NCBI RefSeq assembly: GCF_003253705.1
Contig: NZ_QKYU01000002.1
Location: 1 to 64,000 of the forward strand
Reading direction: 5' to 3'
Length of the DNA stretch: 64,000 nucleotides
Origin: Humitalea rosea
GTDB taxonomy: Bacteria; Pseudomonadota; Alphaproteobacteria; Acetobacterales; Acetobacteraceae
Part shown: one piece after another, positions 17,003 to 24,688 of the stretch
How positions within the stretch are numbered: position 1 is the stretch's first letter
Layout: the number at the start of each line of letters is the position of its first letter
Notes under the pieces: model-generated
The model's input: only the letters and a program-made list of their open reading frames with translations
The model's database searches: none
What the model was told of the DNA's origin: nothing
Program-made: the position numbers and the translations under genes

Positions 17003-18613
17003 TCAGTTGGCGCCCATGCGCACGAAGCGCAGCGGGAAGTAGTTGTTGGCCAACTGCACGAGCTGCACGGTGTTGCGCGCCGCCCAGACGATCTGCTGCT
17101 GGTGCAGCGGGATGTAGCCGACGTCGTCGCGCAGCACCGTGCTCGCCTCGGTGATCAGGCGCTGGCGGGCGGTCGCATCGGTTTCCACCGCGATGCGATC
17201 GACCAGCGTGTCGAAGGCCGGGTTGGAATAGCCGCCATTGTTGAAGATGCCGCTGGACTTGCCATCCCGGCTCCGCGCCAGGTTGAACAGCGAGTTGTGG
17301 GCATCCCCGGTCGAGGGCGTCCAGCCCAGCAGGTAGAAGCTGGTGTTGTAGCGCGGCCCGTTCACCTCGGCGAAGAAGCGCGCGCGGGTCTGGGCGTTCA
17401 GGGTGACGCGGATGCCGACGCGGGCCAGCATGGCGACGACGGCGGTGCAGATGCCCTCGTCGTTCACGTAGCGGTCGTTCGGGCAGTCGAGCGTGACGCC
17501 GAAGCCGTTGGGATAGCCCGCCTCGGCCAGCAGCCGGCGGGAGGCGGCCAGATCCACCGGCAGGCGCTTGTCATCGGCCTCCAGGAAGCCGTTCACGCCC
17601 GGGCCGTACATCAGCCCGGTCGGGCGGGACTGCCCGCGCATCACGCTGCGCTGGATCGCATTGACGTCGATCGCCTGGTAGAAGGCGCGGCGCACCCGCA
17701 CGTCCTGGAACGGGTTGCGGCCATGCACGTCGCTCTTCAGCAGCTCCGGCCGCAGCTGGTCCATGCCGAGGTAGATGGTCCGCAGCTCCGGCCCTTGCAG
17801 GATGCGTAGCCCCGGGGCGGCGGCGATGCGCGCCATGTCCTGCGGCGGCACGGTGTAGAGCATGTCGATCTCGCCCGAGAGCAAGGCGGCGACGCGGGTC
17901 GCGTCATTGGCGATGACGTTGAACTCGACCCGGCTCAGATTGTGCTCCGCGCGGTCCCACCAATTGGGGTTCGGCGCCAGCACGGTGCGGCGGTCCGGCT
18001 CGCGGCTGGTCAGCACGAAGGGGCCGGTGCCCATGGCGTTGCGGGTCGCGAAATTCTCCTCGCGGGAGGTGAGGTCGGCGACGGCCGTCGCGCCATGCGC
18101 CTCGGCCCAGGCCTTGCTCAGCACCTGGAAGGTGGTGAGTTCCTGCAACAGGATCGGGTTCGGCACCTTGGTGATGATGTCCACGGTGAAGTCATCGACC
18201 TTCACCACCGACTCCACCGACTGGAAGGTGCCGGCGACATTGCTGCCGGGGCCGCGCGAACGGGCGATGCTGAAGACGATGTCCTCGGCGGTCAGCGGCG
18301 TGCCGTCGGAGAACTTCACCCCCTGGCGGATATGGAAGCGCCACTTGGTCGGCTCCAGCAGCTCCCAGCTTTCGGCCAGGGCGGGCTCGACCTCGAGGTT
18401 GCGGCCGTAGCGGACCAGCCCCTCGTAGATGTTGTTGTTGAACGACAGCAGGAAGGTTTCCTGCCGCGTGTACGGGTCCATCGAGTTGGTATCGCCGTCG
18501 TTCGCCCAGCGGAACACATTGCCCTGCGCCATCGCGGCGGGGCCGGCGGCGGCCAGCATGGGCAAGGTCAGGGCGGAGGCGAACAGGGCGCGTCGCAGCT
18601 TGATCGGCAGCAT
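17003..18613 (-). CDS. ABC transporter substrate-binding protein, family 5 (peptide/opine type)
   Basis: The 536-residue periplasmic protein has a signal peptide (about 1-29, ending AMAQG) and the SBP_bac_5 pattern: NDGDTNSMDPY, KWRFHIRQGVKFSDGTPLTAEDI, and a long C-terminal lobe. Members bind di- or oligopeptides, nickel, glutathione or opines. GGGAGGA lies upstream of the ATG at 18613. The reading frame is open much further upstream, but that part has no similarity and lies beyond the signal peptide. No permease or ATPase genes are adjacent, so this is an orphan binding protein. Confidence 0.88.
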   Translation of the reverse strand: MLPIKLRRALFASALTLPMLAAAGPAAMAQGNVFRWANDGDTNSMDPYTRQETFLLSFNNNIYEGLVRYGRNLEVEPALAESWELLEPTKWRFHIRQGVKFSDGTPLTAEDIVFSIARSRGPGSNVAGTFQSVESVVKVDDFTVDIITKVPNPILLQELTTFQVLSKAWAEAHGATAVADLTSREENFATRNAMGTGPFVLTSREPDRRTVLAPNPNWWDRAEHNLSRVEFNVIANDATRVAALLSGEIDMLYTVPPQDMARIAAAPGLRILQGPELRTIYLGMDQLRPELLKSDVHGRNPFQDVRVRRAFYQAIDVNAIQRSVMRGQSRPTGLMYGPGVNGFLEADDKRLPVDLAASRRLLAEAGYPNGFGVTLDCPNDRYVNDEGICTAVVAMLARVGIRVTLNAQTRARFFAEVNGPRYNTSFYLLGWTPSTGDAHNSLFNLARSRDGKSSGIFNNGGYSNPAFDTLVDRIAVETDATARQRLITEASTVLRDDVGYIPLHQQQIVWAARNTVQLVQLANNYFPLRFVRMGAN

Positions 18614-18704
18614 AATGGGGTGGTCCTCCCGGGGGTCTGGAAACCTCGGGCCGGAGCCTAGGATGTGCGCCTTGCCGCCGCCAGCCCGTTCGAGCGCGCC
18701 CGCC

Positions 18705-19562
18705 TCAGGCCGGCGGCCCGAGCACCGGCGGGCAGGCTGGCATCTCCCGCAGGAAGCGCCAGAGGCCATGGCCCTTGATCGCGTCCAGCTCATGCGGCTC
18801 CAGCCCTGGCAAGGCCAGGGGCTCGATACGGACCTCGGCCTCGGCGAAATCCACCAGCAGCGCGCCGACCGCCGGGACACCGCCATGACCGCCCTTGCCC
18901 AGGAAGGCCAGCGCCGGCAGCCACAGATGACGGATGCCCCCGATCTCCCGGTCCCGCGTGGCATGCAGATGCCCGCTGATCACGAGCCGCACGCCCGCGC
19001 GCCGCAGCAGGGCCAGCAGCCGCGCCCGGGGGGCGGGGTTGAGGGTGGCCGCTGTCGCCTCGTCCTCGTCCTCGCGTTCCAGGAACAGCGGCTTGTGCAG
19101 CACCAGCGCCACCGGGCGATCGCCGGCATCGGTCAGTTCCCGGGCGAGCCAGGCCTCCTGCTCGTCCTCGCGCGGCAGGCCGCTGCCGAAGAGCTGGGCG
19201 TTGACCCCGATCAGCCGCCAGACGCCGGCATCCAGCATGAAGCGGTCGGTCTCGAAAGCCTGGTCCCAGCGCGCCAGCCGGTCCTCGTCGATGATCTGGC
19301 GGGCGTCCTGGCCGGGGGGCTCGTCGCCGACGTCGTGGTTGCCGGGCAGGGCGAAGACCGGCGGCTCCAGCCCATCCAGCGCCAGAGCGGCGAAGCCCAT
19401 CTCCGTATCGCTGTCCGGCCCGTCGATGCACAGGTCGCCGCAGACCACCACCGCATCGGCATCGGAGACATTGGCCGCGTCCCGGGCCAGCGCGAAATTC
19501 TTCCAGAAGAAGCCGTGCTTCGGCGACAGATGCAGGTCGGAGAGGAAGACGATGCGGCTCAT
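18705..19562 (-). CDS. Calcineurin-like metallophosphoesterase (CpdA-like)
   Basis: The 285-residue protein has every metal-site motif of the class III phosphodiesterase family: SDLHLS (D9, H11), GDLCIDG (D43), GNHD (N75, H76) and SGHLHATRD near residue 205. This is consistent with a di-metal site and 3',5'-cAMP or other phosphodiester hydrolysis. It lies just left of the smc-fragment/island junction and is intact, so the island boundary falls after its start codon. Specificity for cAMP is not established. Confidence 0.85.
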   Translation of the reverse strand: MSRIVFLSDLHLSPKHGFFWKNFALARDAANVSDADAVVVCGDLCIDGPDSDTEMGFAALALDGLEPPVFALPGNHDVGDEPPGQDARQIIDEDRLARWDQAFETDRFMLDAGVWRLIGVNAQLFGSGLPREDEQEAWLARELTDAGDRPVALVLHKPLFLEREDEDEATAATLNPAPRARLLALLRRAGVRLVISGHLHATRDREIGGIRHLWLPALAFLGKGGHGGVPAVGALLVDFAEAEVRIEPLALPGLEPHELDAIKGHGLWRFLREMPACPPVLGPPA

Positions 19563-19628
19563 GCGTGGGTCTTTCAGCTGGGGCCCTTGCCCGGTCGCCC
19601 AGTGGTAGCGCGTCCGCGTGACCCGGCG

Positions 19629-19813
19629 GATGGCGGAACGGCGAAACCCGCGTGACGGGTTCAGCCGCTCTCCGCCAACTCCACCGCGCGGCCAAGATCG
19701 ACGCTGAGCAGCCGCGACACGCCGCGTTCCTGCATGGTCAGCGGATGGTGGGTGACGACCAGGAAGCGGGTGCCGCCCTCATTCGCCATATGGTCGAGCA
19801 TGTTGCAGAGCCG
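19629..19813 (+). repeat. Left copy of direct repeat bracketing the island (smc 3' end)
   Basis: This stretch repeats 24471-24688 in the same orientation. The first 112 bases match with a single substitution. A 33-bp segment flanked by CATGGTCA repeats is missing here. The following 72 or so bases differ at only a few positions. The repeat begins 32 bases outside the smc stop codon, so it includes downstream non-coding DNA as well as coding sequence. Confidence 0.9.
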
Positions 19814-19960
19814 CCAAGCCGCGGAACTCGGCATCCACGCGGTCGAACACGGCGCGCAGCTTTTCCCGCGCCTCCCGGTTCAGCCAGCCGACGATGCGGG
19901 CGGCGGCGCCGGCCGCCTGGGTGGAGAGGCGGTTCGCGGCGCTGCACGCTTCGGCCAAGG
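19661..19960 (-). pseudogene. Decayed duplicate of the smc 3' end
   Basis: On the minus strand this stretch reproduces the smc C-terminal coding region including its stop codon (19661-19663), but with large deletions. A 33-bp loss sits between CATGGTCA repeats. Then a jump occurs from the sequence matching 24688 to that matching about 24936, another from about 25015, and finally a patch resembling 25838-25900. The ABC signature and Walker B region are missing, so no functional SMC head could be made. The intact smc is at 24503-28549. The fragment probably marks where foreign DNA recombined at the smc locus, with the replaced copy decaying. Boundaries at the upstream (high-coordinate) end are approximate. 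Confidence 0.85.
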
Positions 19961-20019
19961 TTCGTTCGGCGATGCCCAGCGCGGCCGTCGCCTTCCGGCT
20001 CTGGCAATGACTCCTGAGC

Positions 20020-21552
20020 CTAAGTCACGCTCATCTGTCGGCTCTGGGAAGCCGGCTGGCCAAGTTGCGCGATCGGGTCAAGAATGAGGCCACGTAAGTG
20101 CTCAGACACGCGCTTAAGGAGCGTACGGCTATAATGCCGTAAATCAGCGGTGACATCATTGTCCTCCTCAACAAAATCTGCGAGGCGAACGATATGTATG
20201 TTTTTGTGGCCTTCGGCGAGACGCACCACAAGGTTGTTCAAATCCGCAAACGTTGTGCGTTCAGAAGTGTGCTCAACGACCGCGTGCTCACTCCCGGGCG
20301 GCAACAATACATACACCTTAACACCAGCCCAGCCATCAAAAGCAATCTGCAGATTTGATGTGAAACTCGCCAGGGTAAATTTGTTTCCCCAATACGCAGC
20401 CATGTAATCGACGAATATGCCATATATCAGCGTGTCATATTTTTCGGCATACTTGTGGGCGAGGTGAGCTGATTTGCGCAAGGAAAAGCTCTCAGGTGCT
20501 TGTTCGGCGTCGGTTCGGTCGGGAGCACCGAGATAGTGAGCAATGATCCCGCTCTGACAATTTGCCATTACCATAATATCTTTGGCTGACGCGTTCGCGG
20601 TGCCATCCATGTCAGCGGCAAATTCCCATTCCCGGTCGCCCACGACTGTAATGTAGTCCGGGTTTTCCGGTCGAACCGGGCAGTCAGTAAGGCCATGCTT
20701 CTTCACAAGCATGTCCATCACCACATTCTCGATCTTCATATTCATGATGCGACAAGAAAACGCAAAATGGATCAGCTTTCTTCCTCGCAAGCAAGCAAAG
20801 CCAACCAAGCCATACGAGCCAAATCGGTCTCGAACAAATACACTGTAAGGAGTATAGGTGTACGAATCTCCAACCAAAAATGTGCCGGTTCCTTCCGGAA
20901 TACGACTCTTCAAGAAATTCATCTGATTTGAACGATTTACCAATTCTTCAATCCGATGAGCAAATCGAAAATTATGATTTCCTGATACAATTGCGATCTT
21001 TATGCCCGATTGGCGAAGAAAAGCCTCGTTATCTCCATTAAACTCCGCCTCATCATTCATCTTTCTGGACAGTACTTCGTAATTTTTGTGGCGCTTGCCT
21101 CCATCTTCTTTGCTTTTCGAGATTAAATTCTCAATAAAATCATCTGTCGATTCATCTCGTGCATCCAACACCTTAATCTTAGGGCAATAGAATTTTACCT
21201 CATTGAGATTCATTGGATTGTCGTCAACAAAAAGTACATTCTGCTCACGAAGTTGGAGGGCCTCTATTTGAGCCTTAACCATCTCTCCTTTAGGTTTGAA
21301 GGCAATGCGCGGAGCTACAAGAAATTCCATTAATCCAAGTTCTGTGAGTTTTGCACGCGCTACCAAAGGATCATTTTTGGAAACGACAGAATTTACAATT
21401 CCGCGCTGAATCGATGTCTCAAGCATTTTACGCCGACGCGCGAAAACTTTGACATCGTCGCCTTCGGCAAGCGTGCCGGCCCAGAGGGTATCGTCCAGAT
21501 CCCAAATAATCAGTTTGATAATCTCCTCGCTCCCCCCCCCCTGATGCCGCAA
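20020..21552 (-). CDS. FkbH-like HAD-IIIC protein with an extra C-terminal domain (probably frameshifted from its upstream partner)
   Basis: The HAD-IIIC core is complete: IIWDLDDTLW (D18, D20), VVSKND (about 57-61), a Lys motif with FKPKGEM, and VDDNPMN (D110, D111). A GNAT-like region with YGLVGF and IENVVMDMLVKKHG follows, the standard FkbH order. FkbH-type proteins act in acyl-carrier or glycan-linked three-carbon transfer. Residues about 326-490 are an additional domain starting MVMANCQSGIIAHYL that I do not recognise with certainty. There is no ATG near the domain start; the only in-frame initiator is a TTG at 21552, and the frame begins inside the upstream gene across a run of ten Gs. 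Composition is GC-poor relative to the neighbours. The C-terminus ends at the junction with the smc fragment. Confidence 0.75.
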   Translation of the reverse strand: MRHQGGGSEEIIKLIIWDLDDTLWAGTLAEGDDVKVFARRRKMLETSIQRGIVNSVVSKNDPLVARAKLTELGLMEFLVAPRIAFKPKGEMVKAQIEALQLREQNVLFVDDNPMNLNEVKFYCPKIKVLDARDESTDDFIENLISKSKEDGGKRHKNYEVLSRKMNDEAEFNGDNEAFLRQSGIKIAIVSGNHNFRFAHRIEELVNRSNQMNFLKSRIPEGTGTFLVGDSYTYTPYSVFVRDRFGSYGLVGFACLRGRKLIHFAFSCRIMNMKIENVVMDMLVKKHGLTDCPVRPENPDYITVVGDREWEFAADMDGTANASAKDIMVMANCQSGIIAHYLGAPDRTDAEQAPESFSLRKSAHLAHKYAEKYDTLIYGIFVDYMAAYWGNKFTLASFTSNLQIAFDGWAGVKVYVLLPPGSEHAVVEHTSERTTFADLNNLVVRLAEGHKNIHIVRLADFVEEDNDVTADLRHYSRTLLKRVSEHLRGLILDPIAQLGQPASQSRQMSVT

Positions 21553-22363
21553 GCAACATCTCGTGCAGTTCGAGTAATCCTGAGTAATCCGGAGAAAAAT
21601 TTACTAAATTTCTATATGCTTTACGCGCCCTATCCAGATCGGATGAAATATAACCACGCACCATTGCGGCATAGCCATCCTCAATGCTGCCGAGCCCTAG
21701 CTTTTCAGGGAATCCTTCAGCGATATCCAAGCCGCAATCGGCAAGATATCGAATAAAAGTAAGGCCAACTTTCTTGGAAAAAGGACCATTGCGCTCCACA
21801 AAGTCCTCAATTTCGGCAAAATTAACATTGGATCGAGTTAGATTTACCCTGCCAACTTCATCTGCGCCACCGTCTACCTGGCGCACAACTTCCGCCAATA
21901 GAGAAGCATTGCAATCATCGACAGACTGATAAAATACCACGCCATCTAAATGTAAAATATGCCCTTTGTCAGCAGTAAGCCGCACAAATCGTGCACTCAG
22001 CCCCGGCATCCAAACTGTTCTTGGCCCCGTATACACACCGCCAAATATTCTTTCCCCTTCCGCAATATTTTTATTATCGAAAAATTTCTCCCACGCCTGC
22101 CCGTCATCACTCATCCACGCCTGCAAACTCGTCGCCCGCTCACGATACTTTTCGCGATTGAACACAACGAGGGCTTCGAGAGGCATCGATCGGCCAAAAT
22201 CGACCTGCCACCAAGGAGAAGAGTCGCCGGCCATCGTGTGAAAGGCGAAGTGGCCATTCTTCGGCCCATCCAAAACGTTGCGTATTTCATTTTCTAAACT
22301 AAACTGAGAGATATCAGAACTACTCTGGCGGCATACGTAATTTGACCCAAGGTTACGTAACAT
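21428..22363 (-). CDS. Discoidin (F5/8 type C) domain protein, frame runs out after a G10 tract
   Basis: The N-terminal 145 residues have the discoidin fold signature: DSSPWWQVDFG (48-58), VFNREKYRERA, WMSDDGQAWEKFF, and SARFVRLT followed by HILHLDGVVFY. This is a carbohydrate- or surface-binding module. Residues about 150-275 are helical and end ELHEMLLAAS. The frame then crosses ten Gs and continues for about 36 residues of low-complexity shadow sequence to a stop at 21428. With one G fewer it would read straight into the FkbH-like HAD domain, giving a protein of about 780 residues. A strong GGAGGT (near 22372-22378) precedes the ATG by about 8 nt. Composition is strongly AT-shifted. Confidence 0.7.
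   Translation of the reverse strand: MLRNLGSNYVCRQSSSDISQFSLENEIRNVLDGPKNGHFAFHTMAGDSSPWWQVDFGRSMPLEALVVFNREKYRERATSLQAWMSDDGQAWEKFFDNKNIAEGERIFGGVYTGPRTVWMPGLSARFVRLTADKGHILHLDGVVFYQSVDDCNASLLAEVVRQVDGGADEVGRVNLTRSNVNFAEIEDFVERNGPFSKKVGLTFIRYLADCGLDIAEGFPEKLGLGSIEDGYAAMVRGYISSDLDRARKAYRNLVNFSPDYSGLLELHEMLLAASGGGERGDYQTDYLGSGRYPLGRHACRRRRCQSFRASA
21532..21541. repeat. Homopolymeric C10/G10 tract at a frame junction
   Basis: Ten consecutive Cs on the plus strand (Gs on the coding strand) sit exactly where the discoidin frame and the FkbH frame meet. Nine or twelve Gs would join the two proteins; ten (as here) leads to a 36-residue tail; eleven leads to a stop after a few codons. Tracts of this kind are classic slipped-strand contingency loci. 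Confidence 0.9.
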
Positions 22364-22519
22364 TATAAAGCACCTCCAGAAATAAAAACCTTCTTTGAGT
22401 AGCGCCAGGAATCAAGAAAGTCAACTAAAAATTAAAGCTCATTCGATGACAACGTTGTCTAACCGTGCCAAACCTGATCTACCGACCAGCCCGCGTGAGC
22501 GCCGCACGGAGGGGGCAGA

Positions 22520-22667
22520 TCATGTTCGCATGCCGCACCGGGTCAGGTCCGGCCGGAATTAGGCGAAGTCCACCAGCGCCGCGATCCGCTCAAGGTCATC
22601 GCCCTTGGCACCTCCGCAGCCGATGCAACACATCGGAGAACCCAAGTTGATCGGGTATACGTCCCAT
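22520..22667 (-). pseudogene. Remnant of an IS5-family transposase N-terminus
   Basis: From an ATG at 22667 the minus strand encodes MGRIPDQLGFSDV. In another frame it continues as KGDDLERIAALVDFA, a TAA stop, then FRPDLTR. This is the recognisable order of an IS5-family transposase N-terminus (QxGFFDV, KGDDLERIAALVDF, FRPxLE), broken by one frameshift and one in-frame stop. Nothing of the catalytic DDE region is present. It is adjacent to, but oriented separately from, the MITE-like element. Confidence 0.6.
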
Positions 22668-22722
22668 CCTGACCGCGATGTGAATCAGGCATCGGCCTGC
22701 AGCAGGCCGGGACCAAGATGCT

Positions 22723-22888
22723 CTAGCAGGCTGCTGAAGAACGACGCTTGGCTCCGGCGAAACCGCAATGTTCGGCAGGAATGAATCCAAAGGCGCTGCG
22801 TGTTGAAGGATTCATTCGTGTTGCGCGATCACCGCGAAACAATCGGTCGCCGCTTGCTGGCGAAGGTTCTTTTTCAGCAGCCTGCTAG
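22723..22888. mobile_element. MITE-like element with IS-type terminal inverted repeats
   Basis: The element is 166 bp. Its ends are near-perfect inverted repeats of 22 bases (left CTAGCAGGCTGCTGAAGAAC, right complement CTAGCAGGCTGCTGAAAAAG), with CTAG at both outer edges that may be the target duplication. An inner inverted repeat, GAATGAATCC (22779-22788) and GGATTCATTC (22808-22817), gives it further fold-back potential. There is no coding capacity. Ends containing GGCTGCTGAAAAA are familiar from IS elements, so it is probably a non-autonomous derivative mobilised in trans. Confidence 0.7.
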
Positions 22889-23015
22889 CCCGACGACATC
22901 GTCATTATCCGTGAGGCTGGCGCCAAATCCTTCTTCCTAATACACTACGGTATGATATTACATTATCGTACTATAAAAAATCTCATCAGGATCGTTTTCA
23001 ATTTTGGAGCCCATA

Positions 23016-24383
23016 ATGATAACAGAAATCAAAGACATGACAATACATATTGCGACTCCTCGTCACCCCACGTTGCGCAATAGAGTTGCTTTGTTGGGCG
23101 ATAGCCGGATGGGAGGATCGACCCGGGTCGGTGGGCAACGGTTGAACGCGGAGGACGTTGACGAGAATCGAGTCAAGCCCGGGACTGCGGTGTTTCATTC
23201 CGCCTACAGCTTCGCGTCCTGGGCGGACGCCTTGCTGGATGGCGAACTGGGCTTTCAGCATTCGGATAACTACGGCTTCCATGATGGCACGACGAATGGA
23301 GTGCTGGGGCGGGTGCCGAGCTTGATCGAAAAGCAACGATATTGGGCCTGCATTTACTCGGCAGGAACAAATGACCCTAAGCCAGAAAACGGCCCTGTCT
23401 CTTTCGAGGGATCAATGACAGCGATGGCGCGATGCTGGGATCAGCTTTTGGCTGAAGGCATCCGCGTGTTTATCGTCCAGGATCTCCCACGAAATTCCGT
23501 GGCTTGGGCGAAATTTGGCTTTGCGGGGGAGGATCTCACGCGGCTCCACGCCCGGATGGCTGGCATCCGGCGTTTCGTTGCCGATTATGCGGCGTCGCAT
23601 GAAAAAATCCATGTGATCGATCCGCTGCCTTCAGTGATGAGTGTACATGCCTCCGAGCCGCTTTCTCTGCTCCATTTCGATGGAACACATACATCTCCCT
23701 GGGGCGGTTGGCGGGTTGGAACCTTGCTGGCGGATGCCATGCGTCCCTATCTGCCGCGACGGGGATTGCTGCTTGCTGATGCTGGAGACAGATTTGATGC
23801 AGCAACAAACCCCCATGGAACCCTTCTGCCCAACGGGTTGATGCTGATCGATTCGTCGGAGACCAACGCTCAAGCGCTACCCGATGGATGGATAGCATTC
23901 GACCCTTCAGCACCGGTCGATGGGCAGATCGAGACGACGACACAAAGGGCTCTCGGCGGTTTCGGTAACGGTGTCGCGATCAAGGCGCGTGGCGCCACCC
24001 TCGCGCGTACCAACGGCCTCATCGGCATCCGGGCACGCGTGTCGGTGCCGCGCTCAGCCGCAGGCCGGGTCGTCGAAGCGATGGCTGTCGTCCATATCAA
24101 ATCCGGCGCCACGGGCCTCCGCGGTGTCACCTGTCGTCTGGCGGCCTTCGACGGCATGAATACGCCACCTCGCCTTGCAACCGCTTTCGAGGATGGTCCC
24201 GCGCATCTCTGGCCGAGCGAAGTGGCGCATCGTCTTGTGCTCAGGTCGCCGGCATTGGCGGCACCGCAGGATGAGAGTGGGGCTCTCGAGGTGCAACTTC
24301 TGGCTAGGCTCGACTCGGATGAGCTTTCAGGCGCAAATTTTGATGTGAGTTTCGAGCGAGCTTCTTTGCGAATTGTCGAATGA
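23016..24383 (+). CDS. SGNH/GDSL-type hydrolase with a C-terminal accessory domain
   Basis: The 455-residue protein has all SGNH blocks: LLGDSR with nucleophile S30, YSAGTND (N119), and FDGTHTSPWG with D222 and H225. The catalytic domain spans about 24-250. A beta-rich C-terminal domain (about 255-455) resembles a carbohydrate-binding jelly roll. Members are sugar O-acetyl esterases or acyl transferases. No signal peptide is seen, so it may act in the cytoplasm or leave by another route. The ATG at 23016 was chosen over an upstream in-frame TTG because GGAG lies 6 nt before it. It is divergent from the discoidin/FkbH genes within the same island, so a shared glycan-modification role is inferred. 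Confidence 0.78.
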   Translation: MITEIKDMTIHIATPRHPTLRNRVALLGDSRMGGSTRVGGQRLNAEDVDENRVKPGTAVFHSAYSFASWADALLDGELGFQHSDNYGFHDGTTNGVLGRVPSLIEKQRYWACIYSAGTNDPKPENGPVSFEGSMTAMARCWDQLLAEGIRVFIVQDLPRNSVAWAKFGFAGEDLTRLHARMAGIRRFVADYAASHEKIHVIDPLPSVMSVHASEPLSLLHFDGTHTSPWGGWRVGTLLADAMRPYLPRRGLLLADAGDRFDAATNPHGTLLPNGLMLIDSSETNAQALPDGWIAFDPSAPVDGQIETTTQRALGGFGNGVAIKARGATLARTNGLIGIRARVSVPRSAAGRVVEAMAVVHIKSGATGLRGVTCRLAAFDGMNTPPRLATAFEDGPAHLWPSEVAHRLVLRSPALAAPQDESGALEVQLLARLDSDELSGANFDVSFERASLRIVE

Positions 24384-24407
24384 GGCTCCCGCGCCCCAGC
24401 GCTCGCT

Positions 24408-24432
24408 AAGCCCTCAGGGCCTTCGGCTTTTT
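24408..24432 (+). terminator. Possible weak intrinsic terminator after the SGNH hydrolase
   Basis: AAGCC (24408-24412) pairs with GGCTT (24425-24429) and is followed by a short T run, 25 nt after the hydrolase stop. The stem is only five base pairs, so this is tentative. Confidence 0.35.
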
Positions 24433-24470
24433 GGGGGCGGGCGCAGGGTAATCCTATGCAGGGACCATCC

Positions 24471-24688
24471 GATGGCGGAACGGCGAAACCCGCATGACGG
24501 GTTCAGCCGCTCTCCGCCAACTCCACCGCGCGGCCAAGATCGACGCTGAGCAGCCGCGACACGCCGCGTTCCTGCATGGTCACGCCATAGAGCCTGTGCA
24601 TCCGCGCCATGGTCAGCGGATGGTGGGTGACGACCAGGAAGCGGGTACCGCCCTCATTCGCCATATGGTCAAGCATGTCGCAGAGCCG
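24471..24688 (+). repeat. Right copy of direct repeat bracketing the island (smc 3' end)
   Basis: This is the intact counterpart of 19629-19813, carrying the real smc stop codon (24503-24505) and 32 bases beyond it. Compared with the left copy it has the additional 33 bp between two CATGGTCA repeats. Both copies point the same way, so recombination between them would excise the 4.8-kb island and leave one copy. Confidence 0.9.

Larger units (their letters stand above)
22364..23015. other. Gene-poor interval inside the island
   Basis: This interval of about 650 bases separates the divergent discoidin and SGNH-hydrolase genes. It holds the ribosome-binding site of the former, a short AT-rich stretch (22381-22450), a decayed IS5-type transposase start (22520-22667), a MITE-like element (22723-22888), and an AT-rich promoter-like stretch before the hydrolase (22935-22990). 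No intact gene is seen in it. Confidence 0.7.

Noticed and set aside
19660-20018. A small intact gene at the smc fragment
   Set aside because: The frame exists, but its sequence is a rearranged piece of smc lacking the ABC signature and Walker B; it is better explained as a pseudogene.
20020-24383. Prophage or integrative element
   Set aside because: No integrase, att-like tRNA end, phage structural or conjugation gene is present; only IS fragments and cargo are seen.
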